From Candidatus Izemoplasma sp. (lineage in GTDB: Bacteria > Bacillota_I > Bacilli_A > Izemoplasmatales > Izemoplasmataceae), in assembly GCA_007117835.1 (NCBI GenBank), contig SKFU01000005.1:1-47187 (forward strand): a stretch of 47,187 nt of DNA, in the 5' to 3' direction. The translations under genes and the position numbers were made by a program. Shown one piece after another: positions 26,360 through 34,824 of the stretch. Below the pieces are notes generated by a model. The model was given only the letters and a program-made list of their open reading frames with translations, was not told where the DNA came from and did no database searches. Each line of letters begins with the position of its first letter. Position 1 is the first letter of the stretch.

Positions 26360-27429
26360 TAACGTTTAACGTAATTTGAGCGCATTTGAGTGATGATTTC
26401 AATGCGTTTTTTCGCAAATGTTTTTGCGGCTTCTTGCGTGTGAACATTATCTTCTTTAGCGATTTTATAAATATCTATTAAACGGTCATAAATGCGTTCA
26501 ACATCACGGTATGCTTTATCACGATTATACCCTTGAATTTCATGATAAACATTAATGAGACCGCCTGCATTAATAACGAAATCTGGCGCATAAAGAATGT
26601 TTAAATCTTTTAACATCATGCCATGTTTTTCTTCATCTTCTAGCACGTTGTTGGCAGTACCTGCAACAATCTTCGCCTTCAATTTCGGAATGGTTTGATC
26701 ATTCATGCCGCCACCCAATGCACATGGTGCAAAGACATCTACATCCAATCCAAAAATATCATCGGGTTCAACAAATTCTACGCTTGGATATTTATTTTTG
26801 ATTTTCTCAATGTGTTTGTCATTGATTTCTGTGAAATACACTTTTTTTGCGTTGGCATCCAATAAGTAACCAATTAAATAATCCCCTGTTTGACCAGCGC
26901 CTTGTACCGCGAATGTTCTGCCTTCAATAAGATCAGAACCATAGATTTCTTTAAGTGAAGCACGGATACCATGAAAAGCACCGAGTGCGGTGACTGGTGA
27001 AGGATTACCACTTTTACCTTCTAAACCAACCACATGGTCTGTTTCCATATTCACAAAATCCATATCTTTAGTTGATGTGTTAACATCTTCTGCGGTAATG
27101 TAACGCCCATTAAGCGTTTGAACATAACGGCCTAACGCACGAAAATACGCTTCATTTTTTACTTGCGTTGCATCCCCAATAAGGACAGTTTTTCCGCCAC
27201 CTAAATTAAGACCAGCTGCGGCTGCTTTATATGTCATGCCACGTGCTAAACGCAGTACATCAAGTGTTGCATCATCTTCGTTGTCGTACTTCCAAAGACG
27301 TGTCCCGCCGAGTGCAGGGCCTAATGTGGTGTTATGAATGCATGTGATGCCTTTGAGACCAGTCGTTTTGTCATGAAAAAACACCAATTGTTCATAACCA
27401 TGTTTCTCCATGTACTCAAACTTTTTCAT
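26359..27429 (-). CDS. Leucine dehydrogenase (Leu/Phe/Val dehydrogenase family)
   Basis: It deaminates leucine, valine or isoleucine oxidatively to the 2-oxoacid, making NADH and ammonia. The 356-residue product has TLGPALGGTR, Lys68 (ARGMTYK) and Lys80 (GLNLGGGK) of the active site, TAEDVNT, and the NAD motif QGAGQTG followed by FTEIND. NAGGLINV follows. Leucine dehydrogenases have about 365 residues. It is first in the operon, with an AAGGAGG site and a strong promoter bearing a cre-like box. Valine or phenylalanine dehydrogenase activity cannot be excluded from sequence. Confidence 0.93.
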   Translation of the reverse strand: MKKFEYMEKHGYEQLVFFHDKTTGLKGITCIHNTTLGPALGGTRLWKYDNEDDATLDVLRLARGMTYKAAAAGLNLGGGKTVLIGDATQVKNEAYFRALGRYVQTLNGRYITAEDVNTSTKDMDFVNMETDHVVGLEGKSGNPSPVTALGAFHGIRASLKEIYGSDLIEGRTFAVQGAGQTGDYLIGYLLDANAKKVYFTEINDKHIEKIKNKYPSVEFVEPDDIFGLDVDVFAPCALGGGMNDQTIPKLKAKIVAGTANNVLEDEEKHGMMLKDLNILYAPDFVINAGGLINVYHEIQGYNRDKAYRDVERIYDRLIDIYKIAKEDNVHTQEAAKTFAKKRIEIITQMRSNYVKR

Positions 27430-27481
27430 AAAAATGAATCCTCCTTAGTATATTCTTTTTTCAAAATTTAAACGCCTTTAA

Positions 27482-27495
27482 TGAAAGCGTTTTTA
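27482..27495 (-). promoter_or_regulatory. cre-like box (CcpA operator) at the leucine dehydrogenase operon
   Basis: TGAAAGCGTTTTTA (plus strand) fits the cre consensus TGWNANCGNTNWCA at 13 of 14 positions. It covers about +2 to +15 of the predicted transcript, a position where CcpA binding represses. It differs at a single base from the box of the glutamate mutase operon. Confidence 0.6.
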
Positions 27496-27503
27496 CACTT
27501 GAG

Positions 27504-27532
27504 ATTATAACATCAAAACCCTAGCATTTCAA
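27504..27532 (-). promoter_or_regulatory. Strong sigma-A-type promoter for the leucine/oxoacid operon
   Basis: On the minus strand, -35 TTGAAA (27527-27532), 17-base spacer, -10 TATAAT (27504-27509). The expected start is near 27497, giving a leader of about 68 bases before leucine dehydrogenase. Confidence 0.85.
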
Positions 27533-27588
27533 TCAAATTTTAAGACATTTTTTTAAAAAGATGTATGACAATTTATTATCTGTACTAA

Positions 27589-27618
27589 AAAAGACCCAAC
27601 AATCAGGTTGGGTCTTTT
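27589..27618 (-). terminator. Intrinsic terminator after the DUF4234-like gene
   Basis: A 12-base-pair stem, AAAAGACCCAAC / GTTGGGTCTTTT, with a 6-base loop; a T run follows on the minus strand. Confidence 0.9.
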
Positions 27619-27630
27619 AAAAACTATAGA

Positions 27631-27960
27631 TTAAGCGGATGTGGTAAGCAACAGTTTGTTCGCTTGACTTTGCATAATAAACATATTAAGCCAACCCAAT
27701 CCAAACAATGCTAAAATCAAATACAATACTGAATTGTCATCGGCACCTTGCATTGCAAGGCGTTTGCCTGCAGCATATTGCCAATAAACACCATAGATAC
27801 CAAAGGTGATAAACAACATAATAAAATGCATGAAACCACCAAAGCCTTGGTTTGTTTTTTCTCTTAACTCAATTTGGAATAGTATCATCCAAATCAATGC
27901 ATATAAACCAAATGTGATAATTGTTAAAACTATCATTGCGCCGATTGAACGTTCTTTCAT
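27631..27960 (-). CDS. DUF4234-like small membrane protein
   Basis: The 109-residue product starts at ATG 27960, 5 bases after AAGGAGG; an upstream in-frame ATG would put that site inside the gene. It has about three hydrophobic helices, and the repeated pattern ITFGLYALIW / ITFGIYGVYW is typical of DUF4234 proteins. Function is unknown. A TTAATA-17-TAAAAT element (about 27990-28020) could be its promoter, in the A/T-rich gap after leuS. A terminator follows, so it is probably transcribed alone or with leuS. Confidence 0.75.
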   Translation of the reverse strand: MKERSIGAMIVLTIITFGLYALIWMILFQIELREKTNQGFGGFMHFIMLFITFGIYGVYWQYAAGKRLAMQGADDNSVLYLILALFGLGWLNMFIMQSQANKLLLTTSA

Positions 27961-28029
27961 AATGTCCTCCTTATAATTAATTAAGCTCATTTTATCATAA
28001 TATTAAAAAAATATTAAGTATTTTTTTCA

Positions 28030-30435
28030 TCAAATGACGATATTAACTAACTTATTGGGGATAACAATGACTTTTTTTATTGGTTTGTTATCACACCATT
28101 CTTGAATTTTTGGTTGACTCACCGCGATTTTTTCTAGGGTCTCTTTATCGACATCTTTCGCGACTTCTATTTTGTCACGAACTTTTCCGTTAATGCTAAT
28201 AACAATCACGGCTTTATCTTCAATCATTTGACTCGGATCGGCAATTGGAAATGGTGCAAATACCAAATCGTTTGCGTTACCTAAACGTTGATTGAGTTCT
28301 TCTGTGATATGTGGTGCGAGTGGATTAAGTAGTTTCAAAAAAGTTAAATAGGTCTCTTTGTGTATTGTTGGATATTTTTGTGCCTCGTTGACGAATGTCA
28401 TTAATTTAGCTATGGCTGTATTAAATTTGACTTGTTCAATATCGTTAGAAACCCCTTCAATGGTTTGATGCAATAATGTCACCAAATAGGGTGCATCTTT
28501 TTGGTTCGAAACATTGTCGAACAATCGCCAGACTTTGTCTAAAAAGCGTCGTGCACCTTTAACCCCTGATTCATTCCAAGGTGTGGCCTGTTCATAATCA
28601 CCAATAAACAATATATAAAGTCTTAGTGTATCGGCACCATAACGATTAATGGTCTCCGTTGGATTCACGACATTGCCTTTTGATTTACTCATTTTGTCGC
28701 CATCTGGGCCCAGTATTAATCCCTGTGCTGTACGTTTTTTATAGGGTTCTTTGGTTGGTACAACATTCATATCATATAAAAAATGATGCCAGAAACGCGA
28801 ATAAATAACATGGCGTGTAACGTGTTCCATACCACCGTTATACCAATCAACAGGTAACCAGTATTTTAGTCGGTCATAATCGGCAAGTTTTTTTGCGTTG
28901 TGCGGGTCAGTGTAACGTAAGAAATACCAGCTACTTCCCGCCCATTGCGGCATTGTATCGGTTTCTCTTTTTGCCTTACCTTGACATTGTGGGCAGGGTA
29001 CATTAACCCATTCTTCAATACCTGCTAATGGGCTTTCTCCATCAGTACTTGGTGCAAATGACGTCACTTCTGGTAATGTAACTGGCAATGATTCTTCTGG
29101 GACTGGCACCATGCCACATTGATGACAATGAATAATTGGAATCGGTTCTCCCCAGTAACGTTGGCGGTTAAATGCCCAATCTTTCATTTTAAAATTGATG
29201 GCTTTAAAACCACGGTTTTCCTGAACAAGATATTCAATCATCGAGCCAATGGCTTGTTCAACAGGCATTCCATTTAAAAAATCACTGTTGACTAGCGTGC
29301 CTTCATCAGTGTTGGTGTAGGCTTCTTTAGATAAATCGCCACCCAATATCACTTCTTTGATTTCTAAGTCATAAGTTTTTGCAAACGCGTAGTCTCTTGT
29401 ATCGTGACCAGGGACAGCCATAATGGCACCGGTGCCATATCCCATCATGACATAATCTGCAACAAATATTGGTACCGTTGCTTTGGTGCCAGGATTAATC
29501 GCTTCAATGCCCTCTAAACGAATCCCTGTTTTATCTTTAATCAGTTGAGTACGCTCAAATTCAGTTTTTAGTTTGGCTTGTTTTTGATAGGTTTGCACTG
29601 CTTGAATATTGGTAATGTGGCTTCGCGCATTTTCAAGCAATGGGTGTTCAGGTGCAATGACCATAAATGTGGCCCCAAACAACGTGTCGGGTCGGGTTGT
29701 AAATACTTTCAGCTGTTGATCTGTTTTAGGCACATCAAAATGAATGATTGCGCCAACACTTTTACCAATCCAGTTGGCTTGTTCGCTTTTAATTCTCGGC
29801 AGCGTTTCTAATGTGTCTAATCCAGCCAATAATTTTTCAGCGTACGCTGTGATTTTTAAAAACCACACATCTTTTTCTCTTTGCACTACCGGTGAATCAC
29901 AGCGATCACACTGTCCACCTTGACTTTCTTCATTTGATAACACGACCTGACATGATGTACAATAATTCACATAGGTTTTATTCCGATAAGCGAGTCCTTG
30001 CTTGAATAGTTGAATAAATATCCATTGTGTCCAATGGTAGTAATTTGCATCGGTTGTATCGACAACGCGATCAAAATCAAAGCTGAATCCTGAGGCTTTG
30101 AGTTGTTCTGTGAACACTAAAATATTATCATCTGTGACTTTGCGGGGATGAATATTTGCTTTAATTGCATAGTTTTCAGTTGGTAAACCAAATGCATCAA
30201 AGCCAATTGGAAAGAGTACATTAAACCCCTCCATTCGTCGTTTACGTGCAATGACTTCTAAGCTAGTATACGCTCGAATATGACCGACATGCATACCTGA
30301 CCCAGAAGGGTATGGAAACTCTACTAAGGCATAGTATTTCGGCTTATCGGAGAAATCAATGGCTTCAAAACGTTTGTTTTGATACCAATAATCCTGCCAT
30401 TTCTTTTCTAGTTTCTTTGGTTCATATTGTGTCAT
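28030..30435 (-). CDS. leuS: Leucyl-tRNA synthetase
   Basis: It charges tRNA-Leu. The 801-residue class I synthetase has the HIGH-type motif MHVGH, a zinc-binding pair of CxxC (CTSC, CDRC), an editing domain and DKMSKSKGN near the C-terminal third. The length is typical of bacterial LeuRS. An AAAGGAGG site precedes the ATG. The gene is controlled by a T-box leader whose specifier triplet reads UUA, a leucine codon, which supports the identity. Confidence 0.98.
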   Translation of the reverse strand: MTQYEPKKLEKKWQDYWYQNKRFEAIDFSDKPKYYALVEFPYPSGSGMHVGHIRAYTSLEVIARKRRMEGFNVLFPIGFDAFGLPTENYAIKANIHPRKVTDDNILVFTEQLKASGFSFDFDRVVDTTDANYYHWTQWIFIQLFKQGLAYRNKTYVNYCTSCQVVLSNEESQGGQCDRCDSPVVQREKDVWFLKITAYAEKLLAGLDTLETLPRIKSEQANWIGKSVGAIIHFDVPKTDQQLKVFTTRPDTLFGATFMVIAPEHPLLENARSHITNIQAVQTYQKQAKLKTEFERTQLIKDKTGIRLEGIEAINPGTKATVPIFVADYVMMGYGTGAIMAVPGHDTRDYAFAKTYDLEIKEVILGGDLSKEAYTNTDEGTLVNSDFLNGMPVEQAIGSMIEYLVQENRGFKAINFKMKDWAFNRQRYWGEPIPIIHCHQCGMVPVPEESLPVTLPEVTSFAPSTDGESPLAGIEEWVNVPCPQCQGKAKRETDTMPQWAGSSWYFLRYTDPHNAKKLADYDRLKYWLPVDWYNGGMEHVTRHVIYSRFWHHFLYDMNVVPTKEPYKKRTAQGLILGPDGDKMSKSKGNVVNPTETINRYGADTLRLYILFIGDYEQATPWNESGVKGARRFLDKVWRLFDNVSNQKDAPYLVTLLHQTIEGVSNDIEQVKFNTAIAKLMTFVNEAQKYPTIHKETYLTFLKLLNPLAPHITEELNQRLGNANDLVFAPFPIADPSQMIEDKAVIVISINGKVRDKIEVAKDVDKETLEKIAVSQPKIQEWCDNKPIKKVIVIPNKLVNIVI

Positions 30436-30453
30436 TTTATACCTCCTTTTGTA

Positions 30454-30673
30454 TAAAAAAAGTCCTTATAAATAAGGACGAATGTATTTTCGCGGTACCA
30501 CCTTAGTTCTAGTTTCCTAGCACTTTAAACCGTAACGAGGTTAACGTTATATGCTCACGCGTTGCACACATAAAGCTCCCCAGACTAATTCGTAAAGTGT
30601 ATGCTTAGTTTTCACCAACCACTAAGTCTCTAATTCATACAGATTTTACTACTCTTTCTGGTTCATCGCTGTT
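30454..30673 (-). promoter_or_regulatory. T-box leader of leuS, specifier UUA (Leu)
   Basis: The minus-strand leader contains the conserved T-box GGTGGTACCGCG (30491-30502). Its TGGT would pair with the tRNA end, and the fourth base T fits discriminator A of tRNA-Leu. An intrinsic terminator follows (stem GTCCTTA/TAAGGAC at 30462-30479, then seven T). Upstream, stem I has a conserved AGAGA...GGTTGGTG distal region. In the 3' strand GAA-TTA-G places the specifier TTA at 30586-30588. Uncharged tRNA-Leu would stabilise the antiterminator. Confidence 0.93.
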
Positions 30674-30679
30674 AGCTAT

Positions 30680-30708
30680 AATATAGCACATACATTGGTT
30701 TTAAACAA
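30680..30708 (-). promoter_or_regulatory. Promoter of the leuS T-box leader
   Basis: On the minus strand, -35 TTGTTT (30703-30708), 17-base spacer, -10 TATATT (30680-30685). It lies directly after the stop of the DUF1189-like gene. Confidence 0.65.
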
Positions 30709-30710
30709 GT

Positions 30711-31532
30711 CTATTCTTTCGGTGGGTTTAGGTACACACGACGTTGCAATTCTAAGGCTAAGCGCGAGGTTTGACGAAAAGCCACAAATAAGAATAAAAT
30801 GAAGAGAATAAAATTGAGTTGATAGATTGAATCAAAGATGAGTACGACAAACAATAAACTTGTGGCATACGTAAGCATCACATAAAGTTGTTTAAAAGGA
30901 ATGACGCGAAAGCGACTGCGTATGAGTATCGCGTTAAGGATAATGAAGAAATTAAACAGTAACAGTGCACTAATGATTCTAAAACCAACAGTAATCGGTC
31001 CCCAAAGTGGGCGATAACTTAAAACCAAGGCGTTCACTGAATCAAATATCGCATCAAAAAACATGGTCTCAGTGGTCGTCGTGAATGATAAATCAAGCTG
31101 ATGAATCTTTGAATCAAGACTGGCAATTGGGATTGTTTCAACGATCATACTGCTAAAAATTACATGGACATCACGCGCATGTATAACAAAATGATAACGT
31201 AACCCTGTATAATCACTTGTTTGTAACGTTGGATTTGAATCGATATGAAAAACAATATTATTTTGATCATAATACGTATGTTGTGTTGGGGTGTCACAAA
31301 TTAAAACGGCATTTTCAATGGCACAAGGCAACGCAGTGATAGCGGTGTTGTTTTGAATAACACTTTTTTCTTGTGGCGATAAGCCATCATACATAATGAC
31401 CGTTACAAGTGTAGACGCTGACATTAAAATAGCAAAAATCAAGGTATAAAACCATACCCTAATCCATGAATCTTTTCGGTAACGAATCAATCCTTGTGGT
31501 GCAATAATACTCATTTTGAAACGCTCTAACAT
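30711..31532 (-). CDS. DUF1189-like membrane protein
   Basis: The 273-residue product begins at ATG 31532 (GGGTGATT upstream). A cytosolic N-terminus (MLERFKMSIIAPQGLIRYRK) is followed by a membrane helix (about 30-50) and an external beta-rich domain of about 110 residues. Three further hydrophobic segments and a basic tail complete it. The layout and the opening sequence match the DUF1189 family of Bacillota, whose function is unknown. The longer frame starting at 31625 would extend past its promoter and into the ytqA start, so it was not used. Confidence 0.7.
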   Translation of the reverse strand: MLERFKMSIIAPQGLIRYRKDSWIRVWFYTLIFAILMSASTLVTVIMYDGLSPQEKSVIQNNTAITALPCAIENAVLICDTPTQHTYYDQNNIVFHIDSNPTLQTSDYTGLRYHFVIHARDVHVIFSSMIVETIPIASLDSKIHQLDLSFTTTTETMFFDAIFDSVNALVLSYRPLWGPITVGFRIISALLLFNFFIILNAILIRSRFRVIPFKQLYVMLTYATSLLFVVLIFDSIYQLNFILFILFLFVAFRQTSRLALELQRRVYLNPPKE

Positions 31533-31548
31533 ACAATCACCCAACCGT

Positions 31549-31577
31549 ATTATATCATATTCTATTGCTTTTTCTAA
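31549..31577 (-). promoter_or_regulatory. Promoter of the DUF1189-like gene
   Basis: On the minus strand, -35 TTAGAA (31572-31577), 17-base spacer, -10 TATAAT (31549-31554). It overlaps the divergent ytqA promoter. Confidence 0.6.
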
Positions 31578-31582
31578 CCATA

Positions 31583-31591
31583 TGATACAAT
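31583..31591 (+). promoter_or_regulatory. Extended -10 promoter of ytqA
   Basis: TGA-TACAAT, a good -10 (31586-31591) with the TGn extension. The -35 is poor (TTGCTT at 31565-31570, only 15 bases away). Confidence 0.5.
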
Positions 31592-31610
31592 GAAAATGAG
31601 GTGACGGTTC

Positions 31611-32540
31611 ATGAACGAAAATCAACCAAGAAAATACAACACGCTAAATCATAGTTTGCGCAATAAATTTGGAAGAAAAGTTTTCAAAGTATCTTTGAAT
31701 GGAAATTTTACTTGTCCAAATAAAGATGGCTCAGTAGGCGTTGGCGGATGTATTTATTGTTCAGAATCTGGTTCAGGTGATTATGCTGGTCAGCCTGAGT
31801 TATCACTTAAAGCGCAGTATCAACATGTTAAAAATCAGCTGTTAACCAAATGGCCTAACGCCTATACAATCGCTTATTTTCAAGCCAACACGAATACCTA
31901 TAAATCGGTCTCAGAACTTAAAGCTTTGTTTGATGAAGCCATTACTTTAGATTCGCAGTTGGTTGGTTTAAGCATTGCGACCAGATGCGATGCCATCAAT
32001 GATGACATCCTTGATTTACTGGCGTCATACACACAAAAAACATACTTGCAAGTAGAACTCGGTTTGCAAACGATTCATGATCAAACCAGTACATGGCTAC
32101 GTAGGGGTCATGATTTGTCGTGTTTTGATGCAGCTGTTAAAGCGCTAAGAAAGCGTTCAATTGACGTGGTTGTTCACATTATTAATGGTTTGAAAGGCGA
32201 AAACGCTTCAATGATGTTAGACACGGTCAAACACCTGAATTCACTTGATATTCAAGGGATAAAAATACACATGTTACATGTATTAAAAAACACCGTCCTT
32301 GAGCGTGAATACCGTGCGCATCCTTTTCCCTTATTAACACTTGAGCAATATGTTGAAATCACCGCACAACAAATTGCCCATTTACGACCCGATATTGTTG
32401 TCCATAGGGTAACAGGTGATGCCCCAAAAGCATTATTGGTTGCGCCCGATTGGATTTTAAAAAAGTTTGTGGTAATGAACAACATTGATAAATGGATGAC
32501 TCAAAAAAAAGCGTATCAGGGGATTTTTTATACACCCTGA
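31611..32540 (+). CDS. ytqA: Radical SAM protein, YtqA/TIGR01212 family
   Basis: This is the only plus-strand gene found. The 309-residue product has the family-specific cluster motif with Cys35 (FTCPNKDG) and the pair Cys47 and Cys50 (GGCIYCSESGSGD). The spacing is Cx11CxxC instead of the usual CxxxCxxC. A radical SAM barrel follows (LQVELGLQTIHDQT, RRGHDL). The family is widespread in Bacillota; its substrate is not known with certainty, a tRNA-modifying role having been suggested. A GAGGTGA site precedes the ATG. Its stop codon lies inside the stem of the shared terminator with citXG. Confidence 0.9.
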   Translation: MNENQPRKYNTLNHSLRNKFGRKVFKVSLNGNFTCPNKDGSVGVGGCIYCSESGSGDYAGQPELSLKAQYQHVKNQLLTKWPNAYTIAYFQANTNTYKSVSELKALFDEAITLDSQLVGLSIATRCDAINDDILDLLASYTQKTYLQVELGLQTIHDQTSTWLRRGHDLSCFDAAVKALRKRSIDVVVHIINGLKGENASMMLDTVKHLNSLDIQGIKIHMLHVLKNTVLEREYRAHPFPLLTLEQYVEITAQQIAHLRPDIVVHRVTGDAPKALLVAPDWILKKFVVMNNIDKWMTQKKAYQGIFYTP

Positions 32541-32549
32541 TACGCTTTT
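32507..32549. terminator. Bidirectional terminator shared by ytqA and citXG
   Basis: A 15-base-pair perfect stem, AAAAGCGTATCAGGG / CCCTGATACGCTTTT, with a 13-base loop; A run on one side and T run on the other serve both strands. The ytqA stop (32538-32540) is in the stem and the citXG stop (32548-32550) overlaps its edge. Confidence 0.93.
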
Positions 32550-33846
32550 AATTCGAGAACAAATAGTCGGTGGCCTCAAAAAAGAAAGTTACTGCCAATA
32601 AATCTGCGGCACCACCAGGAGATATATTGTTTTTTAAATATTGTTCGGAGAGTGTTTCATAGTAATTTTGAATCCAAGTTCTTTCTTCTAATAATGCTTG
32701 CATTTCTTGTTTGATTGTTTTTAATGTCCCTAAATTTTTACGTTTAATGATGGTTGTATCATCCAACCTAGACATAATTGCACATAATTTTTGATAATCA
32801 TTGTAAGGGTACTTTTTATACCAACCCATGATGCTTGGAAATCCTTCGGATACTTCACCACGTATCCCTTTTATCCCATAGGTTAAGTAGACTTTTTCAC
32901 CATGCGATAGTTCGGTTTTATTGTTTAGATTTTCAAAATCATGTTTGGTTAGCTGCTGTGCAGCTTTTTTAATGTCTTCAAGCATGACGGTGAAACTATT
33001 TTGGTGCAAAATATGTTTTAAGTAATATGGTAAAATTAACCCAAAAATGAAAATGATGCCTTTATGTGTGTTGTGTCCCCCTGTGGCTTCAAGCATCGCT
33101 TTTTCAGCGTTAATACCAATACTTCTTAATTGCTTTAGTGACTCAGGCTGATCGATGTCAACTTCAAGGTATTGTTGGAAATATGGATCTAGTGCTTCAA
33201 TGGATGCTAAAAAATGGGTGTAATCCATGGTATGAATGCCCGATGATTTTCTTGACACTAACCCAAATTTTGGATGCAAGTAGAGTTCCCTTCTCAATGC
33301 TTTTAAGGCTTCTTTTTTAATTGCTTTAATGACGGTTTCTTTGGTTTTTTGATGCATATGCTCTAACAATGCTTTTTGTGAGTGGTTTTTACTCCGAGCA
33401 CAAACATGCGCTGGTTTATCACAAAGTATACACTTTCTCGGTGATAAACCCAAATCCGTGCGTGAGACTGCTTTTGTTTTAGTGTATACATCAATATCAA
33501 TAAAACGCCCTAATGGGTGGTGTTTTTCGATGAAAACCATACGTTTTTTGATTTTTTGTGGTGATGTTTTATACGTGTACATGTAATAATCACCATCAAG
33601 TGATTGTTCGTATGATGCGCTTAGTGGTTTAAACACTTTCATTATTAAGTGATGAATCAGTTTAACATGGATACGTGACATCGGAATTTGCTTGTGTTTA
33701 CCAGGCGTGATTGACTTTAAGATTACGGGGACGCTTTCAGCCGTATCAAGATGGTTTTGAATGCGTTGGTACCTCTGTTCACGGGCTTCTAAAATGGCTT
33801 GATTAATGTCTTTTTTTGGCGCGTTTAATGTGTTCAATGATGTCAT
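32548..33846 (-). CDS. citXG: CitX-CitG fusion: citrate-lyase-type prosthetic group synthesis and transfer
   Basis: It makes triphosphoribosyl-dephospho-CoA and transfers it to the acyl carrier subunit CitD. The N-terminal half is CitX-like (aRxxR near the start, PLGRFIDIDVYT, SPRKCILC and HVCARS). From about residue 190 a CitG half follows (GHNTHKGIIF and SPGGAADLLA). The fusion is known from other citrate lyase clusters. It overlaps the end of citC. The start is uncertain: the ATG at 33846 abuts a GGGGG site, while a TTG at 33837 is 9 bases from it and might be the real start. It is the last gene of the operon, before the shared terminator. Confidence 0.93.
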   Translation of the reverse strand: MTSLNTLNAPKKDINQAILEAREQRYQRIQNHLDTAESVPVILKSITPGKHKQIPMSRIHVKLIHHLIMKVFKPLSASYEQSLDGDYYMYTYKTSPQKIKKRMVFIEKHHPLGRFIDIDVYTKTKAVSRTDLGLSPRKCILCDKPAHVCARSKNHSQKALLEHMHQKTKETVIKAIKKEALKALRRELYLHPKFGLVSRKSSGIHTMDYTHFLASIEALDPYFQQYLEVDIDQPESLKQLRSIGINAEKAMLEATGGHNTHKGIIFIFGLILPYYLKHILHQNSFTVMLEDIKKAAQQLTKHDFENLNNKTELSHGEKVYLTYGIKGIRGEVSEGFPSIMGWYKKYPYNDYQKLCAIMSRLDDTTIIKRKNLGTLKTIKQEMQALLEERTWIQNYYETLSEQYLKNNISPGGAADLLAVTFFFEATDYLFSN

Positions 33847-34819
33847 CCCCCTTCTTTGATAGTAAGTAATCATAAGTCGCTTCAACAACAAAATCACGCA
33901 CACAACTTTTGTGGTCTTTGGCTAAAAATTGACGTACTGTTTGCGCGCTTATTGGGCGGTTGTTCAATGTTAATCTTGGGTGCACAATCAAGTGAGTATT
34001 AAGGTGTTGTTTCATTGTTTCATTATATGCATTAGTCATGGGACTGTATGGTTCTTCACCCACGTGTCGAGTTTTTATGTTAAAGATTTTCATGTAATAG
34101 GTCTTAAAAATCAAAACATCAATCAGTGCATGTTCGTGTTCAATGTGTTGTTCCTGAGTTAAAAAGTATTTCGGAAAGGAAGCGTAAGACACAAGGTAAC
34201 GGTCTGTGGGTAATACGGTCACATTAGTTAAAGGCGCACACGTTTTTGAAACAATATCAAAACGATCAGAAAACGGGAAAAAAGAACGGTCTTCTTCAAC
34301 CACAAAAACAAGGACGTGTTCATGATTTTTAGCCGCGGTACTAATTAAATGATGATGGCCTTTAGTCATGGGGTTGGCATTAATGACAACACATGCTTTT
34401 TCACCTTGATTAAGGCCATAGTTTTCTTTTAAACGATTTAAACGGGCTTCAATTGAATCACCGCGTTCTAGTAAAGCCATGTTCATGGTATGTACGATAA
34501 CTTTAAATCCAAGCGCTTTAAACAATGCTTCTTGTTCGGGTCTGGTATAAACAAAAATGTGGTGTATGCCACGTGCATTTAATCGCTTAATCATCTCTGT
34601 GATTAAGGTTGCGGCAATGTTTTTGCCTTGATGATTGGGATCGATGGCCACGCATTTAATAACACGTGCTGCGGATGATGCCGTTGCAATCAACTGGTTA
34701 TAATCATCAAATAATGCAATGGTTTCATCAACATCAGGCTCATATTGCAACTGAAAACGTGCTAAAAAATGTCTGATATCAGACTGTTCATGTTCTAAAA
34801 GCACTTCTTTTATTTGCAT
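33803..34819 (-). CDS. citC: Citrate/citramalate lyase acetyl ligase
   Basis: It acetylates the prosthetic group of the lyase using acetate and ATP, which switches the enzyme on. The 338-residue product has an N-terminal GNAT-like domain (NHQGKNIAATLITEMI) and a C-terminal nucleotidyltransferase domain (INANPMTKGHHHLI, then FPFSDRFDIV). The start ATG 34819 has GGAG at 8 bases; the in-frame GTG at 34828 abuts that site. It follows citF with a 5-base gap and overlaps citXG. Confidence 0.94.
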   Translation of the reverse strand: MQIKEVLLEHEQSDIRHFLARFQLQYEPDVDETIALFDDYNQLIATASSAARVIKCVAIDPNHQGKNIAATLITEMIKRLNARGIHHIFVYTRPEQEALFKALGFKVIVHTMNMALLERGDSIEARLNRLKENYGLNQGEKACVVINANPMTKGHHHLISTAAKNHEHVLVFVVEEDRSFFPFSDRFDIVSKTCAPLTNVTVLPTDRYLVSYASFPKYFLTQEQHIEHEHALIDVLIFKTYYMKIFNIKTRHVGEEPYSPMTNAYNETMKQHLNTHLIVHPRLTLNNRPISAQTVRQFLAKDHKSCVRDFVVEATYDYLLSKKGDDIIEHIKRAKKRH

Positions 34820-34824
34820 CGTTT

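Noticed and set aside
31533-31625. N-terminal extension of the DUF1189-like gene to 31625
   Set aside because: It would cross its own promoter and the ytqA start; the ATG at 31532 has a ribosome site and family-like N-terminus.
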